From: Isoetes taiwanensis
Lineage: Eukaryota > Streptophyta > Lycopodiopsida > Isoetales > Isoetaceae
Length of the DNA stretch: 64,000 bases
Assembly (NCBI GenBank): GCA_021234155.1
Contig: JAJEKV010000016.1
Coordinates: forward strand, 19,169,616 to 19,233,615
Direction: 5' to 3'
The translations under genes and the position numbers were made by a program. Shown piece by piece: positions 9,571 to 22,250 of this stretch. Numbering within the stretch: the first letter of the stretch is position 1; each line of letters begins with the position of its first letter. The notes under the pieces were generated by a model. It made no database searches, was not told the DNA's origin, and saw only the letters and a list, made by a program, of their open reading frames with translations.

Positions 9571-12104
9571 TCAGCTGAGCATTGGTGGAGGACCCGTCTG
9601 TAGCATGCGCTTCAACATGTCCATGCCAAATGAGGAATCGGCAGAGCTGCGCCACATAACAAGCCAATTATTTCTGCTAGCAAATGAGCTATCCGACCTA
9701 ATTAAGAAAATGAACCATACCTTGGAATGACTATTTCATAAGGAAAAGAAATGACTTCTTGATTGGTGACAGGTGGTATGTGATCCTTCTTCTCATTTAC
9801 ATTCTCCAGAATTTGGAGCAGCACATCCCTAAGTTCAGCTTCTAACCTAGAGTGGCGTCTTTTTCTATCTTCCACTGTGACATCTGCAAAAAGCAGCATG
9901 CATCAAAGAAGGGTGGGCATCACATTCATATGTTTACTAGATGATTACCAGAAACTTCTGAAGTTAACACTGGATCATGCCCTTTGAATCTTGATTGGGA
10001 TGGTTGAACGGTGCTAAGATAAATCCACCATTGTTCCCAATACAAGCGCTCTACTTTACTACTAAACCATGCCATTTGCTTACTTCTTGTTTCATAGAAT
10101 GAGAGGCAAACCTGCATCACTGATTAGTTCAGGCAAAAAGCAGGCCAGTATGAATTTTGCAAAAAAACAGCTAATTGCAATATAGGCATGATATACATAG
10201 CAGAAGCTACTTTCCATACAATCTTATTCTGTAAAAATTACCACATAAGCACTTTATCAACACACTCTTTCCAGTAAAATCTCGTAGATGACCTTCAGAT
10301 TACAATTCCCTTTTCTTAAGCCTCACCACCTTGGACTGTTATGTTTACCTTTTCCTTCATATATTAGCACATTTAAATGGCATCAATTTTTCATATATTA
10401 GCACATTTAAATGGCATGCAAATTGATGAAGTAGTAAATAAAATGGAGAAGAAAATCTGAATCCCTATGATGTTGGAACTCCATATTAGGCATACAATGT
10501 TAACAGTGCAAAGATCTTTGCATTATATTAATTGCCAAACTACTCTCCTTGAAAGAAACCAGGTATAAATAAAAGAGCATATCTGATAATAATCCTTTCC
10601 AATGTGTTTAGGATAGCTTTTGCCGTAAAAATGATGCTAATCCTTGTTCGTTTAAATCAGCACGGGTTTTGTAGTCAAATAATAAACTGAAATTACAATC
10701 TAAACAATGAATGGTAATGCTTACAGAAAACTGATAATTTCAATACAAACCTGAATTTTTTTATTTGGATGCTTCTCAACCCAACCAATGAGATGGTCAA
10801 TTTTTTCTTCAATCTTCTTCTCAAAACTCACATCTCCACACTGGACCTGCAGCAACTGAGACGTATTAATATAAGAAAACACATTAGTGCTTTTTGTAAT
10901 TCAATGCATTAAGCCACCCATTTTTCTGGAAAATGAACGGAACCAATTTGTCAATTATCATTTCAGGCTGTTGATGCTGACATTTTATTTTTGTTGATCA
11001 CGAACCAATTTGTCAATTATAGATCATTTCAGGTTGTTGATGCTGACATTTTATTTTTGTTCATCACATACCTTTAAGAATGTATGCATGCAAACAGTTA
11101 TATGCATTCATCAAAGCCGAACATACATAAGTAATATCAAAGAGCTCCGAGTCAATGTCCCGTGGCCTAACCAATCCTAATGCTCTATTAAACATAATCG
11201 TATGCAGAATGCCTGCAATAAAGGAAACAGTGTTAATTCTATGAATAGATACAAGCACTTTATCTTCAATTAAAAAGCTTCTGAACAGATAGAGATGATA
11301 TGAGTTGCGAGGCTCGTTCCTACCTCGATAAAGCATATGCATGACACATGGGCAGATTTAATATATCTATGTTAAGCAGGCTTTAAATATGACTGTTCAT
11401 TCAGCCATTATCATGCTTCGCTCCTGAAGCATCGGATCTTCTCCAATGTGAACATAGATGAGAAAGTAAACTTGCTTTGCTTTGCAGTTTTTCTTGTACT
11501 ACCAATTAAGGACATTTAAAATCATAATGATCAGTCAGGTATTCTCCCCAAGAGCGCAATGTAGTACTTGAAGGTTTGTATCATAGATGTCCTCTCTCAC
11601 CAAAATAAGCGTTTTATGATCCACTCTACTTGATTACCTATTTAATACAGAACATGCAGCTTGGGTTTACCGATAAAGGATCCTGTTTTTTCACCCATCA
11701 GTTTTGCTAGAAGTCTACATAACGGACGGAAAAAACGTTCCCTTTTCTTACTTTTCTTCTTACTTTTCCTGCCCTCAGTAAATGTAAGCAATGCAGATAA
11801 CCTCATCTGACAAGTTTAGATAAAGCCACGTACATCTTAAGACTTCTCGTATCTGATACGTTTCTACCTCCTGCAATATCCAGTTACCAGTAATTCACAT
11901 GTCAATCGATGGCATATTAAGGTATTCCGTCAGCTATGAAGTTATGCATTGACAAAAGCAAAAAGCGTTATTTCTCCAAGAGGATACAACAATGAGAAAT
12001 CCGACAATACGGAAATTGCGATGCATTAAGGCCATCAAGCAAGTGAAAAACAAAAATCCCACAAAACTTACGAGCTCTTTAAGATGAAAAACCTCGCAAT
12101 TCAT
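9571..12104 (-). CDS. ATG101: Autophagy-related protein 101 (ATG101), 7 exons, 217 aa
   Basis: ATG101 is the HORMA-fold subunit that pairs with ATG13 in the ATG1 kinase complex that starts autophagosome formation. Exons on the minus strand: 12072-12104, 11834-11870, 11127-11212, 10751-10846, 9949-10111, 9721-9883 and 9571-9646. All introns are GT-AG, and the spliced frame is open for 217 codons, close to the usual plant length. Conserved segments in order: MNCEVFHLKELEVE (start), CILHTIMFNRALGLVRPRD, ELFDITYVQCGD, WVEKHPNKK, QVCLSFYETR, the WF-finger region ERLYWEQW (residues 105-112), NVNEKKDHIPPV, FPYEI, and the C-terminus FGMDMLKRMLQTG ending in MLS. The first ATG gives the family-typical N-terminus. 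No disruption is seen, so it is very likely functional. Confidence 0.97.
10357..10418. repeat. 29-bp tandem duplication in ATG101 intron 4
   Basis: TTCATATATTAGCACATTTAAATGGCAT occurs twice, separated by a few bases, within the intron between exons 4 and 5 (10112-10750). The copies are identical, suggesting a recent duplication. Confidence 0.8.
10942..11068. repeat. ~62-bp tandem duplication in ATG101 intron 3
   Basis: A unit running from ACCAATTTGTCAATTAT to TTTTATTTTTGTTCATCAC occurs twice in the intron between exons 3 and 4 (10847-11126), with a short insertion (AGATC) in the second copy. It does not touch the splice sites. Confidence 0.8.
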
Positions 12105-12947
12105 GGCTGATCGCCGTGCCCTCTCTAGCCGGCCATTTGTGACCTAGTTTGAAAGATCGACAAAAGTAAGCAAATCCGGCAGACGTATTTGACGTGTATT
12201 AGAAGTGTATTTGTCGGAGTATACTTGTTCGTAACGTTTTCGCAATGTCTAGATAACTGTGATTTCTGATCAATGGTTGGACTTAACATGGAAAATGGCA
12301 TAGGGCTCCAATTAATGGTTTTTTTTAGTGGATTACAACAAATGAAAGGGTAGTAAAGTTTATTGGATTGTCCGGGGAGTTGTAGACGTTCATACAAGCC
12401 GGTTAAACAACATTCTGCTGCCTAAGTCAATCAAGCGATGCCATGTGGCAAAATTTCTTTCTCTGAAACAGCCCAAAGCTTTGACGCTGCAAGTATTCTG
12501 GTGGATTCCCATTTATCAAGCATTCTGCATGACTTATACGCATTCCACTGCATCTACCCTCCTATTCTAACGAATTTTTACCTCCACATAATATTGTTTA
12601 GCCTACCCTACATTGTCAATCACACCTCTGTGCTCCGCGTCCCGGCATGGTTTCCCCTACCGGAATGCAAGGTAGAGCTGCATTCCCTTATCCAAAATCC
12701 AATTGTCCAAAGTACAAAGGAGGAGTAAAAAAGCTTCAGGAATTTTGGAATGCTAATTATTAAAGTTAGTCTTCTATACCAAAGCCCTCAGACAAGTTGT
12801 CGCTTCGGCCAATACATTTTATATACTCAAGCAAATATCAAAAGAGCAATGTGCAGTCAACAGCAAGCACGGCCAAAAGTAGTAGTGCCTCCAATTCCTT
12901 AGCCAGCAACAAGTTCAAGAATATATGCTATAAGATGGTTTTTACAC
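12105..12947. other. ATG101 upstream region, no other gene seen
   Basis: This should hold the 5' UTR and promoter of ATG101. No TATA box could be assigned with confidence. A short open frame at 12438-12728 on the plus strand shows no recognisable protein features. Confidence 0.4.
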
Positions 12948-13905
12948 CTGGATGAAGTGTTGGACACTTCATCTAATTGCAAATGGTTTTTACTAATTTT
13001 TTGTTTGGGAAAAAAGGTTCTATTCAAAACTAAGGATGTTTCTGTGCGTGTTTTCTTTTGTCAAACCATAGTGTATACTATTTAAAGACTAAAAATAGAA
13101 CGGCAAATATGCCATAAGAAATTGAAAAGTTTTTTTTTTGTTCTTTCTCTGGTCCAGGGCCGAGCAGATGGAATAGGGCGGCGTGACCTAGGCAGAGAAG
13201 AGCTCTGGTTCCAATATAGATGCAAAAAATCAGGCTTTTGCTAATCGTCTTTGAGCTACCAGGGTTCTTGCTGATCAGTGCACTTCCATCTGTTGCAGAA
13301 GTAGAGCTCGCCATATACTTTCGATGAAGACGACCTGGCATTGAAACCATAAGGCATGAGATGGGAATTGAAACCAGAAAGCAGAACAAAACCATTTGAG
13401 ATGGTGAAGGAGTCCAGATGGGTGTGTTATGGGAGATCTTGTTCTGGCCTTCTTCACCATGTCAAATGTTTTTGTTTTGCCTTCTAGTTTCAATCCCCAT
13501 GTTTTATTCTGCCTTCTGGTTTCAATGCCAAAGAAGCTATGGCGAGCTCTCCTTCTGTAACAGATTAAGAAAGTGCACTGATCTGCGAGAACTCTGGTGG
13601 CTCAAAGAGGATTAGCAAAAGCTCGAGTTTTGCACCTGCGTTGGAACTGGAGCTCTCCTCTGCACAGGTCATGCCGTCCTATTCCATCTGGTCAGCCCTG
13701 GACCAGAGAAAGAACCAAAAAAAAAAAAATTGCAATTTCTTTTGGCATCTTTATTGTTCTATTTTTAGTGTTTAGAAATTATACACAATGGATTGACAAA
13801 AAAAAAAACACGCACAAAAAACCCCTTATTTTTTAATAAAACCTTTTCCCCCAAATAAAAAATTAGTAAAAATTATTTGCACACATAATGAGACACTTAG
13901 TACAA
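12948..13905. mobile_element. Foldback element / long inverted repeat, ~950 bp
   Basis: Two arms of about 460 bp are inverted copies of each other with almost no loop; the centre is near 13415-13440. Matching landmarks on the two arms are GACTAAAAATAGAAC/GTTCTATTTTTAGTG, CTGGTCCAGGG/CCCTGGACCAG, and AGATGGAATAGGGCGGC against GCCGTCCTATTCCATCT. Further pairs are AGAGCTCGCCATA/TATGGCGAGCTCT and, near the outer ends, TTTTTACTAATTTTTTGTTT against its complement at 13852-13872. The arms differ at roughly a tenth to a fifth of positions. It could be a foldback or MITE-type transposon or a hairpin-RNA locus; no target duplication was resolved. Confidence 0.8.
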
Positions 13906-13964
13906 CTACATGAAGAAACTTCTTACAAAATTGATTTGCATTCAAAATCTACTATGTGAATGTC

Positions 13965-13995
<31 letters not shown>

Positions 13996-14174
13996 TACTT
14001 GCATGACTTGCTTCACAAATATCTATTGGGTTTTCAATCCCACTATCGAATATGCAATCCAATATTAGTTGAACGTGTTAGACTTTTGGTATCATGATTT
14101 GTTTGCAAGTCTACTGGCCTTCAGAAGCAAACAGACAGATAGAGAGACGGACGGATGGATGGACAGATATGTTA

Positions 14175-15334
14175 AAGGAAAAAACTACAAAATACTCTGA
14201 TGTTTTGACAAATTTTGCCACATACTCTTAAGTTTTGACAAATTTACGGAATGCCCTTGGTCAACATACAATGTATTTTGTAGTTTTAAGCCTTAAGTTT
14301 TAGGTTAATTCTTCACATGCCCTTATGTTCCTTGAATGCCCCTTGCGACATATAAGGTGTGCTTTTTGAAGTTTCAAAAGTTTCAATATTTACAAAATAC
14401 CCCTAAGTTATGATAAAATATTTGAAATGTCCTTTAGGCCAACAATGTCTTCAGATGGGGCTGCTCCAAATCGTTGGATTCCAGGCAATTACAGTTTCAA
14501 AATTGAGGCAATTTTGGATTCAAGATTGAGGCAATTCCAGATTCAAGATGCCAAGCAATTTCTTCTCATCTCATTGTAAGATTATTGCAGAACGCTTGCA
14601 AATCCTTGTTAAGAATCCTTGCTCCAGAATATCATTGCTACAAATATTGTGACAGATCTTTGATCTTCATCCAAAAATCGTTGTGGGTTCTAGGTCTGTG
14701 GCAAAATTTCTTGATGTAAATAGCTCTTGAATCCTTATGGCAGAATCACAACGGAGATGGAATGGAGAATCCTATTGGCAAAAACGAAATTGGAGATGGA
14801 GATGCTATTGGCAGAACGCTGGAGATGGAGAATTCTACTGGCAAAAACGAAATTGGAGATGCTGCTGGCAAAACGCTGGCAATGGAATGGGGAATTCTTG
14901 TAACAAAAACGAATTTGGCTGCTTGTCCGAAAAACTGCTTGCCAGATGCATAAACGAATTTGTCTGATGCAAAAGCCGCTTGCTCCTATTACTGAAAACT
15001 TGGCGACTTGGAAAATTTGGCTCCGAGAAACCACTTGCCAGATGCAAAAACAAATTTGGCTGATGCAACAATCACTTGCTCCTGTTACTGAAAACTTTTC
15101 CGCTTGAAAAATTTGGCTCCTGTTACTGGAAAAGCACACGTTGCAAGGGCGGGAGCCGACGTTGTATAGGGGCATATTACTAAATACAGAAAACACAAGG
15201 GTATTTTATGACATACGTAATTTTACATAGCAAAATACGTTGACCAGGGGCATTGGCATTCCATAAATTTGTCAAAAGTCAGGGGTGTGTGGCGAAATTT
15301 GTCAAAACATAAGGGTATTTTGTAGTCTTTCGCC
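14175..15334. mobile_element. Non-autonomous MULE-type element with ~100-bp TIRs
   Basis: The right end, reverse complemented, reads GGCGAAAGACTACAAAATAC. The left end reads GGAAAAAACTACAAAATAC, and similarity continues inward for ~100 bp through ATGTTTTGACAAATTT and GCCACA to GGAATGCC and GGTCAAC. ATATGTTA at 14167-14174 and 15335-15342 is a direct target duplication of at least 8 bp (Mutator elements make 9). The interior encodes no transposase and includes a degenerate short tandem repeat. Confidence 0.85.
14735..15130. repeat. Degenerate tandem repeat inside the MULE
   Basis: Units such as GGAGATGGAGA, CTATTGGCAAAAACGAAATT and GCTTGCCAGATGCA.AAAC recur with variations. The apparent ORFs in both strands (for example 14735-15196 minus) consist of this repeat translated and show no protein family, so no gene is called. 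Confidence 0.7.
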
Positions 15335-15342
15335 ATATGTTA

Positions 15343-15430
15343 TTCATGAACTTGGCCCATGTTTTCTGAATTTCTATTTTTTTTTTCTAACCCAAAAAAA
15401 AAACATCTATAACACACCAAAATGAAAATA
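15343..15430. repeat. Dispersed repeat, copy 2 (partner at 8385-8475)
   Basis: Direct-orientation match to 8385-8475 (GAACTTG.CCATG.TTTCTGAATTT, then T-run and ACACACCAAAA). It begins right at the target duplication of the MULE, so the MULE probably inserted at the edge of this repeat. Confidence 0.6.
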
Positions 15431-15895
15431 TTTAATTTTTTTTTCGATTCAAAGCGCGGTCGCGTTTTTGTTCTTTTATTTTTTTAAAAACTCAAAAACA
15501 CATCTCCATTTTTTTCACAAAATGGAACTATGGCTATCGACATGAGAACAAAGTGCTTAGGCTCCATGCAAATCATTGCCAAGAGCTCTAACTCCAGTGC
15601 CCTGTTTGTGGTAGCTGTTTATATAAAAGGTACTCCGTTATATTAAAATGGTCCACCTTTTTCTTTTTCTTTTTTTTTTCTTTTTTTTGAAGGACGAACA
15701 AAAAAGTTATTCATCAACAAGAATATATACAAAATGAATATTTCTCATCTAGTTGTGCAAGCACAAGAGGATGCCGTTGGAACACGAGCCTGCGATACAA
15801 TGTTTATTCTATACGAGATAAGTAAAAAGAGATACGGCTCTGCTTAAGGGTCTAACTGCATTGGACTTGTAACAGAATCAAATCAGATGTGAGTA

Positions 15896-17190
15896 CTAGA
15901 ATCGCAGGAGAGTTTGAAGATGTATTCTGGACCTGCGGCAAGGCAGTATTATCTTCAGCCAAATCAGCCAACTGAAGTGGAGCAAAGCGACCATATACAA
16001 CATGAGGAGCAGAATCACGTAGAGCAAGCGTTGAGGAGATCTGAGATGCAGAGGTATTAGAACGATTAGCTGACTCTTGAGGTTGACGAAGAGCAGGTAG
16101 ATGTTTGGGTGGAGGGTGGGCACTAAATCAATGCCCATGTCCTGCCCACAAGCCTCTTCAACTTGCTCTTGCGAGCTATGAATCTCATCCAGCCTTTGCC
16201 TCTGTTCATTTAGCAGTAGAGGCATGGGACCAGCAGCTGGAATAGTTGAAGAGGAAGTCATAGGAGGTGAGAGACATCCATTAAAGAAGAAGCAGAGCTA
16301 GTAGTAGGATTTGTAGCAGAGACAACTAGAGAAGCATGCCGGCAAGACTTAAGATATTGAGTAAAGAGAAGGGCCTCAGGGAACATGAGAGCCAGCTCTG
16401 GGCCATTTAACAATCGTAGCTTATAAAGAAAGAACGTGGGCCCACTTAAACAACAATTGTCTGAGGCAGATCACGATGAATGGGCCGTGCTACACAAATC
16501 TTAGTAATGCCATTGGTTATAGCATGTTGCAAGTGAAGTCCAATCTTATTAGCAATAGCAGAAATGAATACAGAATCCTGAAACTCTAGAGGAAAGTCTT
16601 CAATAGCAATCCATAATGGGGCATGTAAGGCATCTGACTTACCTGAAAAAGAGCCAGGAACATATTGTTGATACAACAAGACATGTTTTCACAAAGGATC
16701 AACACCTCGTTCTTTAAGTTGAGCCACCGGCTCAAGAAATTCAAACATCAGGAGAAAATAACATTGATCTTTGGCCATGAGCTGATAGATTGATACGCAG
16801 GAAGCCCTAATTTGTGTAGATGCTCAGATAACCAAGATCCCACATGCGTCAAATCCAAGAAGGGGCCAGTGAAGTAACAAACAATAAATCATGCAACTAA
16901 GCGCTTCACATGATGACGGTGAACCTCATGACTGGTCTGCACTACTAGGGCTCCAAAGCGCTCAAAGGTTGACCTGCACTTCTGAACCTCATAAAAAATT
17001 TCAGCTGGTGGTAACAGGATAGCCATGGAGTCCTGCTTGGCCTGCAACTGCTAAAGATAGGATGCAACTTCTTTCTTATTATTGTCCACATGGTGGCAAC
17101 AACCTCTGAGACACGAAATGAGGTGGTTGGAGATGACACACCTTTGCATAGCCACTCAGAAAAATGAATACCTGTAACTCTTGCCACTGT
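15896..17190 (-). pseudogene. Plant L1 ORF1 (DUF4283-like) fragment
   Basis: On the minus strand the frame 16679-16446 contains PLWIAIEDFPLEF, FISAIANKIG and ICVARPIHRDLP. This is the pattern of the DUF4283 domain found in ORF1 of plant L1 LINEs (VWVxFPGLPLEFW, AIxxxIG, CVEIDLxKPLP). Flanking frames (16261-15896 and 17187-16945) look like further broken pieces of the same ORF. A T-rich run at 15660-15688 could be its poly(A) tail on the minus strand. RT and endonuclease are missing, so it is a fragment. Confidence 0.6.
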
Positions 17191-17427
17191 GTCAGAAGAT
17201 CTTCAAGGTGTAGAAGTCGAGATATGCGGCGTGGTTGAAGAAGAAGTTATCCCAGGCTTGCTCAAAGGAAGAGGAGGAAACTCCTCCTGCCTTGAGGAAC
17301 TTCCAACATACGTTAGATGTTCTATTTGTCCACAAGGGCCTCCTTCATATGAGAGACTCCCAACATGTATCGGGGGTGCAGCCTATGGCAATTCTTACGT
17401 AGGTGTGTCGTGCTACGTCTTGCTGAG

Positions 17428-17431
<4 letters not shown>

Positions 17432-17499
<68 letters not shown>
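17432..17499. repeat. (GA)n microsatellite, tract 1
   Basis: About 34 GA units on the plus strand, ending directly at the left terminus of Harbinger element H1 (TGGCCACATG). Confidence 0.98.
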
Positions 17500-17503
<4 letters not shown>

Positions 17504-17937
17504 CACATGGGGGTTGAGAGATGATTTGAGAGATGGGGAGAGATGGGAGATGGCGAGAGATGAAGGGAGAGTCAAAAATTTGGCTCTCCCTTTGAGAGAT
17601 AAAATGCCCCTAACTATTGTTAGGGCGTTCCCATTAACCCTCCCTACTGTTTTATGGTTAGGGGCATAACGGCCGGTTTTGAGTTTTGGCCCGAAAACTC
17701 TCCTAAATCGAGCCACCAATTCCGACCCTTCAAGAAATGATCCCCGTTCTTTGATCTCGCCCAAGCACCTCCTGCTCCCATTCCGCATCGTGGTGTCGAG
17801 ATCGGCCTTGCAATCCAAATTCCTCAAGCATTTGCATTAAGATTTCGGGTCGTGTTCGAATCTTTCTTGTAAATTTCGATTGAAATTGTGTTCAAGAAGT
17901 AATTTGCTATCAAATTCTATTACGCAGACTCTAAATC

Positions 17938-19129
17938 ATGACTAGAGCTTCTAGATCTGCTCTTCCCAAAGAACCAGCGAAACCCTTTGTGCCCCTAGAT
18001 CCGAGAAATTGCCTCGCTAAGAGGCCAAGAAGATGACCGGTCAAATTCACGAATCGATGCATTGCGGATCAGCTCTCACTGAAGGTGCAAAGGATTGCAA
18101 TCCGAGAAAGCGAAGAAGGCAATGGTTCCAAAGCCCGGTGAGTCGATGCCCCCGATAATTCTTTTGGCCTTGATTGTTCATGGAAGTGATGCCGATGCCA
18201 TTGAAAGCAAGAAAAGAAAGCGCCCCCCGTTGATTGGTCCGACAATGCAATTGGCACAATGCTTTCCTTGATGAAAGAATATAAAGTGCATAATAATGGG
18301 AACATTAATCTATCCGCAACGGTGGAGAGAGATCATGATAAAACTTCGACATTCGGTTGAGGGCTTAGAAGATATAAGGCAGCTTGAGAAACAAATGGGA
18401 TAAATTGCGTGATTAAATTTAGGGATGAAAAAGAAGCTTCGTGAGAGGACCGGAGCAGAACCTTCGAAATGGCCATGGTTTGAAGTCATGGAAGATTTAA
18501 AGCACCTTACGTACTAATGAGAGAGACATACCGTGGTGGTGGAGATGATGGATCTTTTGGTCCCGAGGCATTTCAAGAAGCTGATATGTTCACAAATGAA
18601 TTTATGTCTCAAGCATTCTATGAGACAATTGGCAATCAAGCTTCCTTTGTTGAAGAAGAATTTGTAAATGTTGAGAATGTGAATGTTGAGAACAATGGAG
18701 GTGTTCCCCAAATCCATACAAATCCAATTGGGAATGGCAAGAAAGACAATGCTAGTGCTCGAAAGAGACTCCAAGTGGTCGCAATATTTCCGATACAAGC
18801 CCAAGATCTGGCCGCTTGCAATAAACCCGAGTTTATGGGAAGCCAACAACCAAAAGAAGATCTCGAGTTCATATAGATGAAGATATTGCAGCGAGGCATA
18901 TCTAAAATGGCAAACAGTTTTGGGGAAAATGAAGCAAGAAAATTGGAGTTCATGAGGGAGATTCTCGTGAAGAAAGCGTAATTGATCAAAGAATTAGAGA
19001 CAATGAGATCAGCCAACAAAATTGAAAATTGCTGAATCAATGGCCACTATGACACAAAGCATTTGTCAAATGACAAAAGATACCCTCCTCGAGATTGCCA
19101 AGCTTGCTTCATCGAAATCAAGTTCCTAA
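17938..19129 (+). pseudogene. H1 ORF1, Myb/SANT-like protein (decayed)
   Basis: Starts MTRASRSALPKEPAKPFVPL, homologous to the start of H3 ORF1 (MSKATRSALP, KPFVPP). The middle part retains QLEKQMG.. and EEASSERT-like pieces only in translation across frames. The C-terminal part (18517-18876) has AFQEADMFTNEFMSQAFYET, corresponding to FEVADLHTNFSDSFFET in H3. The end contains AESMATMTQSICQMTKDTLL across a frameshift. Harbinger ORF1 proteins bind the element ends and help import the transposase; this copy is broken. Confidence 0.75.
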
Positions 19130-19489
19130 ATTGAGGTAATTCACCTCTCAATTCTATACTGCTTTTTTTCGTTATTCCGCAATACTACATTCTACGATGA
19201 TTGCTATTTTGAGATTCTAAGTTGATGTCACATGTTTGTCTCATATTGTCTCATGTGATGTAATGGTTTAGGTAATTTTCAATTCTTTAAGAATTTTTCT
19301 ATTTGCAAAATGAAGTCGCCCTCGACATAACAATGCGCTTGGTATTGGTCCGGGTAGTATTGGTCTTATTATTCCAATATATGATTTCGACCATTATAGC
19401 TTCGTCCATTGTACCATCAGCCAAAGAATACATAAATGCGCTTTCGCTTAGTGTGCCAAACATTATTTCTTCCTTTTTTTCTATTGAGG

Positions 19490-19856
19490 AGATGGCGAGG
19501 GCGAAAAACAAGTAGTGCGGAGCGCTTTCAGATTCCGCCATCGCTTGCCATCTCCAAGCTCCTCAAGCTCCTCAAGCTCGCGCAGCCATGTCCGGTTTGC
19601 CTCAAACTCGCATGCACGGTAGAGGAGAATGAAGTTTCCATACTTCAAACAAGGAAGATCCATTATTCCATTACTGCACAAGCTTTTGTGCAGTATCTGG
19701 ATATGGGGACCGTAAGAATAGAGGAAGAGTTGTTCCAGTGGGCTATGAATGCACCTGTGCGACAGAAGGTGCATGTGGAGTTCACGTTTGTCAAGGTTTC
19801 TGGTCAAGGGGTGCTCATGGAGATCGGAACTCCGGACAAACAACATGTAGCTTGTT
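19490..19856 (+). pseudogene. H1 third ORF (conserved Harbinger accessory protein)
   Basis: The frame 19436-19858 contains KIHYSITAQAFVQYLDMG, IEEELFQWAM and APVRQKVHVEFTFV. These align with the C-terminal domain of the third ORF in H3 (KVIHCSLSQRAVMNFMDMG, IEAEVLTWVE, APLKQKAHVECVYI). The ATG at 19490 (MARAKNK) precedes a stop, so the N-terminal part is broken. The ORF sits between ORF1 and the convergent transposase, as in the other two elements. Function unknown. Confidence 0.7.
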
Positions 19857-20988
19857 GAAGACGCCTCGCTATGTTTTTTTTTTTTTGGTTGTCAAATCAA
19901 ACCCCATGCAGGAAGATGATCCTTCCTTTTTTTTTTTTTTGTACTTATGTTGTTTTAAGTCGATTACAGCCCTTCTGGATTCTCTCTACTCTCAACTAAA
20001 GATATCCTCTAGTATAACCTCCCCAGAAAACGCCTTGTCTTTCTTCACTGCTAACCCTCGTGCTTTTTGGTAGCACACCTTTTGTATATTACGGCACTTA
20101 CATAAATAAAAGTAATTTAAGTACAATGTTCTACCGGGTTTTCAGTTTTATGTTTCAGACTATTGAGTTGTTTCGGTTTTTGTTCACGATTGTCTTGCAA
20201 GTCATTGTCTTGCACTCTTCTAACGGTTTGACAGGATCCTTGAGTTTCAAAGAATGTTGCTTTACATTTGTAATGTAAAAAAGCAAATGTAAAAGCATGT
20301 TACTTTAGGTTTGATAATCAAGTTTCTCGTAAAAGCCGTAAATGTAAACCTTTACTTTTGAGTTCATTTAGTACAAAGTTCACTAGTTGTGAAATTGTTT
20401 GTGCAATGATTTAAGTTTGTAGTTGTGTTATTAATGTGGATCTTTAAGTGTGTCCAACTCAATGCTTTCAACATAACATGGAAATAGAACTCTACATAGA
20501 CATAATCAAGTTTACAAAATGAGTTCACAAACAAAGTATTGTGTGTTTAAGTTTGCATCATTTGTCAATGTCATGTTATCTCAATAGTAGCAAATGTTAC
20601 TTTAGGTTTCTCGTAAAAGCAAGAAAACGTAAACAAAAATACACATTTCAATGCCACAAAGCACATTGCTTAATTCACAATCCACAATTCACAAAACACA
20701 ATTCACAATACACAATATGTCCAACTCAATTGTATCTCATTACATGGAAATAGAACTCTACATAACTATTTAAGTTTGCATCATTTGGTTGAAAAGAGCA
20801 ATTATTGTCTTGTCAAGTTACACGGCCAGAAAACCGAAACCAAAAACATTTAGAATTATGTACCAAGAGTTCAGTAACAAGAATTATGTAACAATAATTT
20901 GGCAGCATTCAATCTCCATTCACTTGTTCCAAATTTTGGAATATGACATGTCTAATTTGATCCCCTTCTTTCTTCATCCTTTTGTTCA

Positions 20989-22250
20989 TTACCTCTGTCT
21001 CATAATATTCAATTTCAGAATATCGTGTTGCAATGGCAAGTAATCCAAATGAAGGTCCCGCATGATACGTAAATTCCACAAGACACAAGTAGCATGGATT
21101 ATTTTGGTCGCTTTACCAACATGGATAGGCAATGCCTTTAAAATTCTGAATTTTTCCTTAACGATACCAAAACCATTTTCTACACAAACTCTACCTCTGC
21201 AAATCCTTTTATTAAATCTGCCATAGGCTCCCTTTCCATCAGGGAATACTTTAATCAGAAATCTTCGAGAGGGATATGTCAATCCCCAAGCAAAGATTTG
21301 TGGAATTGTAATGACCACCTCGATCACCATTTGACCCCGACTAATCTTTTTACCTCGTCATCCTAATAGTAGGCTCTTGCATTATCTCGCTTGGTACCAA
21401 CCTCTTGTACAACAAACTTTTCTTAAATTGATTTGCATCATGCACAGAACCAGTCCTATTCACACAAACATTAATAAAAAATTCTTTGGTGAGTAACCAC
21501 ACCTTGCATAAGGCGTGAATGTCTTTTGTGCCCGAATAATAGTCATCACCCTTGTCTTTGCTCCATGGTTTTCTCAGACAAATATATATGAGATCCATCA
21601 ACAAACAAATATATTTGGTATACCGTTGCATCTTCAAAATCTTTGTTTATGTCCAACAATCTTTGACCTCGTTGGTAAAGCAATGAACCTCTTAGAAAGC
21701 ATAGTCTTGGATGCCAAGACAAGAGTTATTTTTTCGCGTATTTCTCGCACGAGCTTTACCTACATAAAATCTTTTGACCTACATGCAAGGGTTTCTCGCC
21801 ATGAGCTAAAAAATAAAGCACCATGGCCAATTGCTTTCGATCAACAGTACCGACCTTCATTCCAGCCTCCGATTAAGTAAGGCACAATCACCGAACTAAA
21901 TTCTCAAATGCACCTCTTCATCCGATAGAACTGGTGCCACATATCGCCCTCAAAAAGAGGGGAGGCAATTCCAAGCGTGATTATCAATGTTGTCCCAATC
22001 GTTTGTCTCCGCCTTTGGACATACCCAAAATCTTCTGGGGAGGCCTCCTTAATCTCGAACAAGTCGCTAGGAAGAGTGTGGATGCCGCACACATGTGATG
22101 AATATTATCTTCCACCTCCATTCTCGCTTAAAAATATCCATTGACCCTTCTCGCTCATTCTCCTCAGATCAAATGTAGATGAGCTTTGGAAAGCCAAGCC
22201 GAGTTGAATAGCCCTCAAAAGCATGGCAATCATGCCCAAAATGACCTGGA
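20989..22250 (-). pseudogene. H1 Harbinger transposase (DDE), decayed
   Basis: Minus-strand pieces in several frames show PEDFGYVQRRRQTIG, DKGDDYYSG, FINVCVNRTGSVHDANQFKK, FNKRICRGRVCVENGFGIVK and HVGKATKIIHATCVLWN. They are collinear with the transposases of H2 and H3. The first catalytic block (AVDGSH) and the GDSAY block are damaged, so it is a pseudogene. Start assigned by homology to the Met-Asp-Pro start of H3. Confidence 0.85.

Noticed and set aside
9386-9667. 93-codon ORF over the 3' end of ATG101
   Set aside because: It is a different frame from the last ATG101 exon (9571-9646); the ATG101 frame gives the conserved C-terminus.
13078-13836. Paired ORFs on the two arms of the foldback
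   Set aside because: They mirror each other because the arms are inverted copies; no domain or start context supports a gene, though a captured fragment is not excluded.
14735-15196. 153-codon minus-strand ORF inside the MULE
   Set aside because: Encoded by a degenerate short tandem repeat and bounded by MULE TIRs; no protein family signal.
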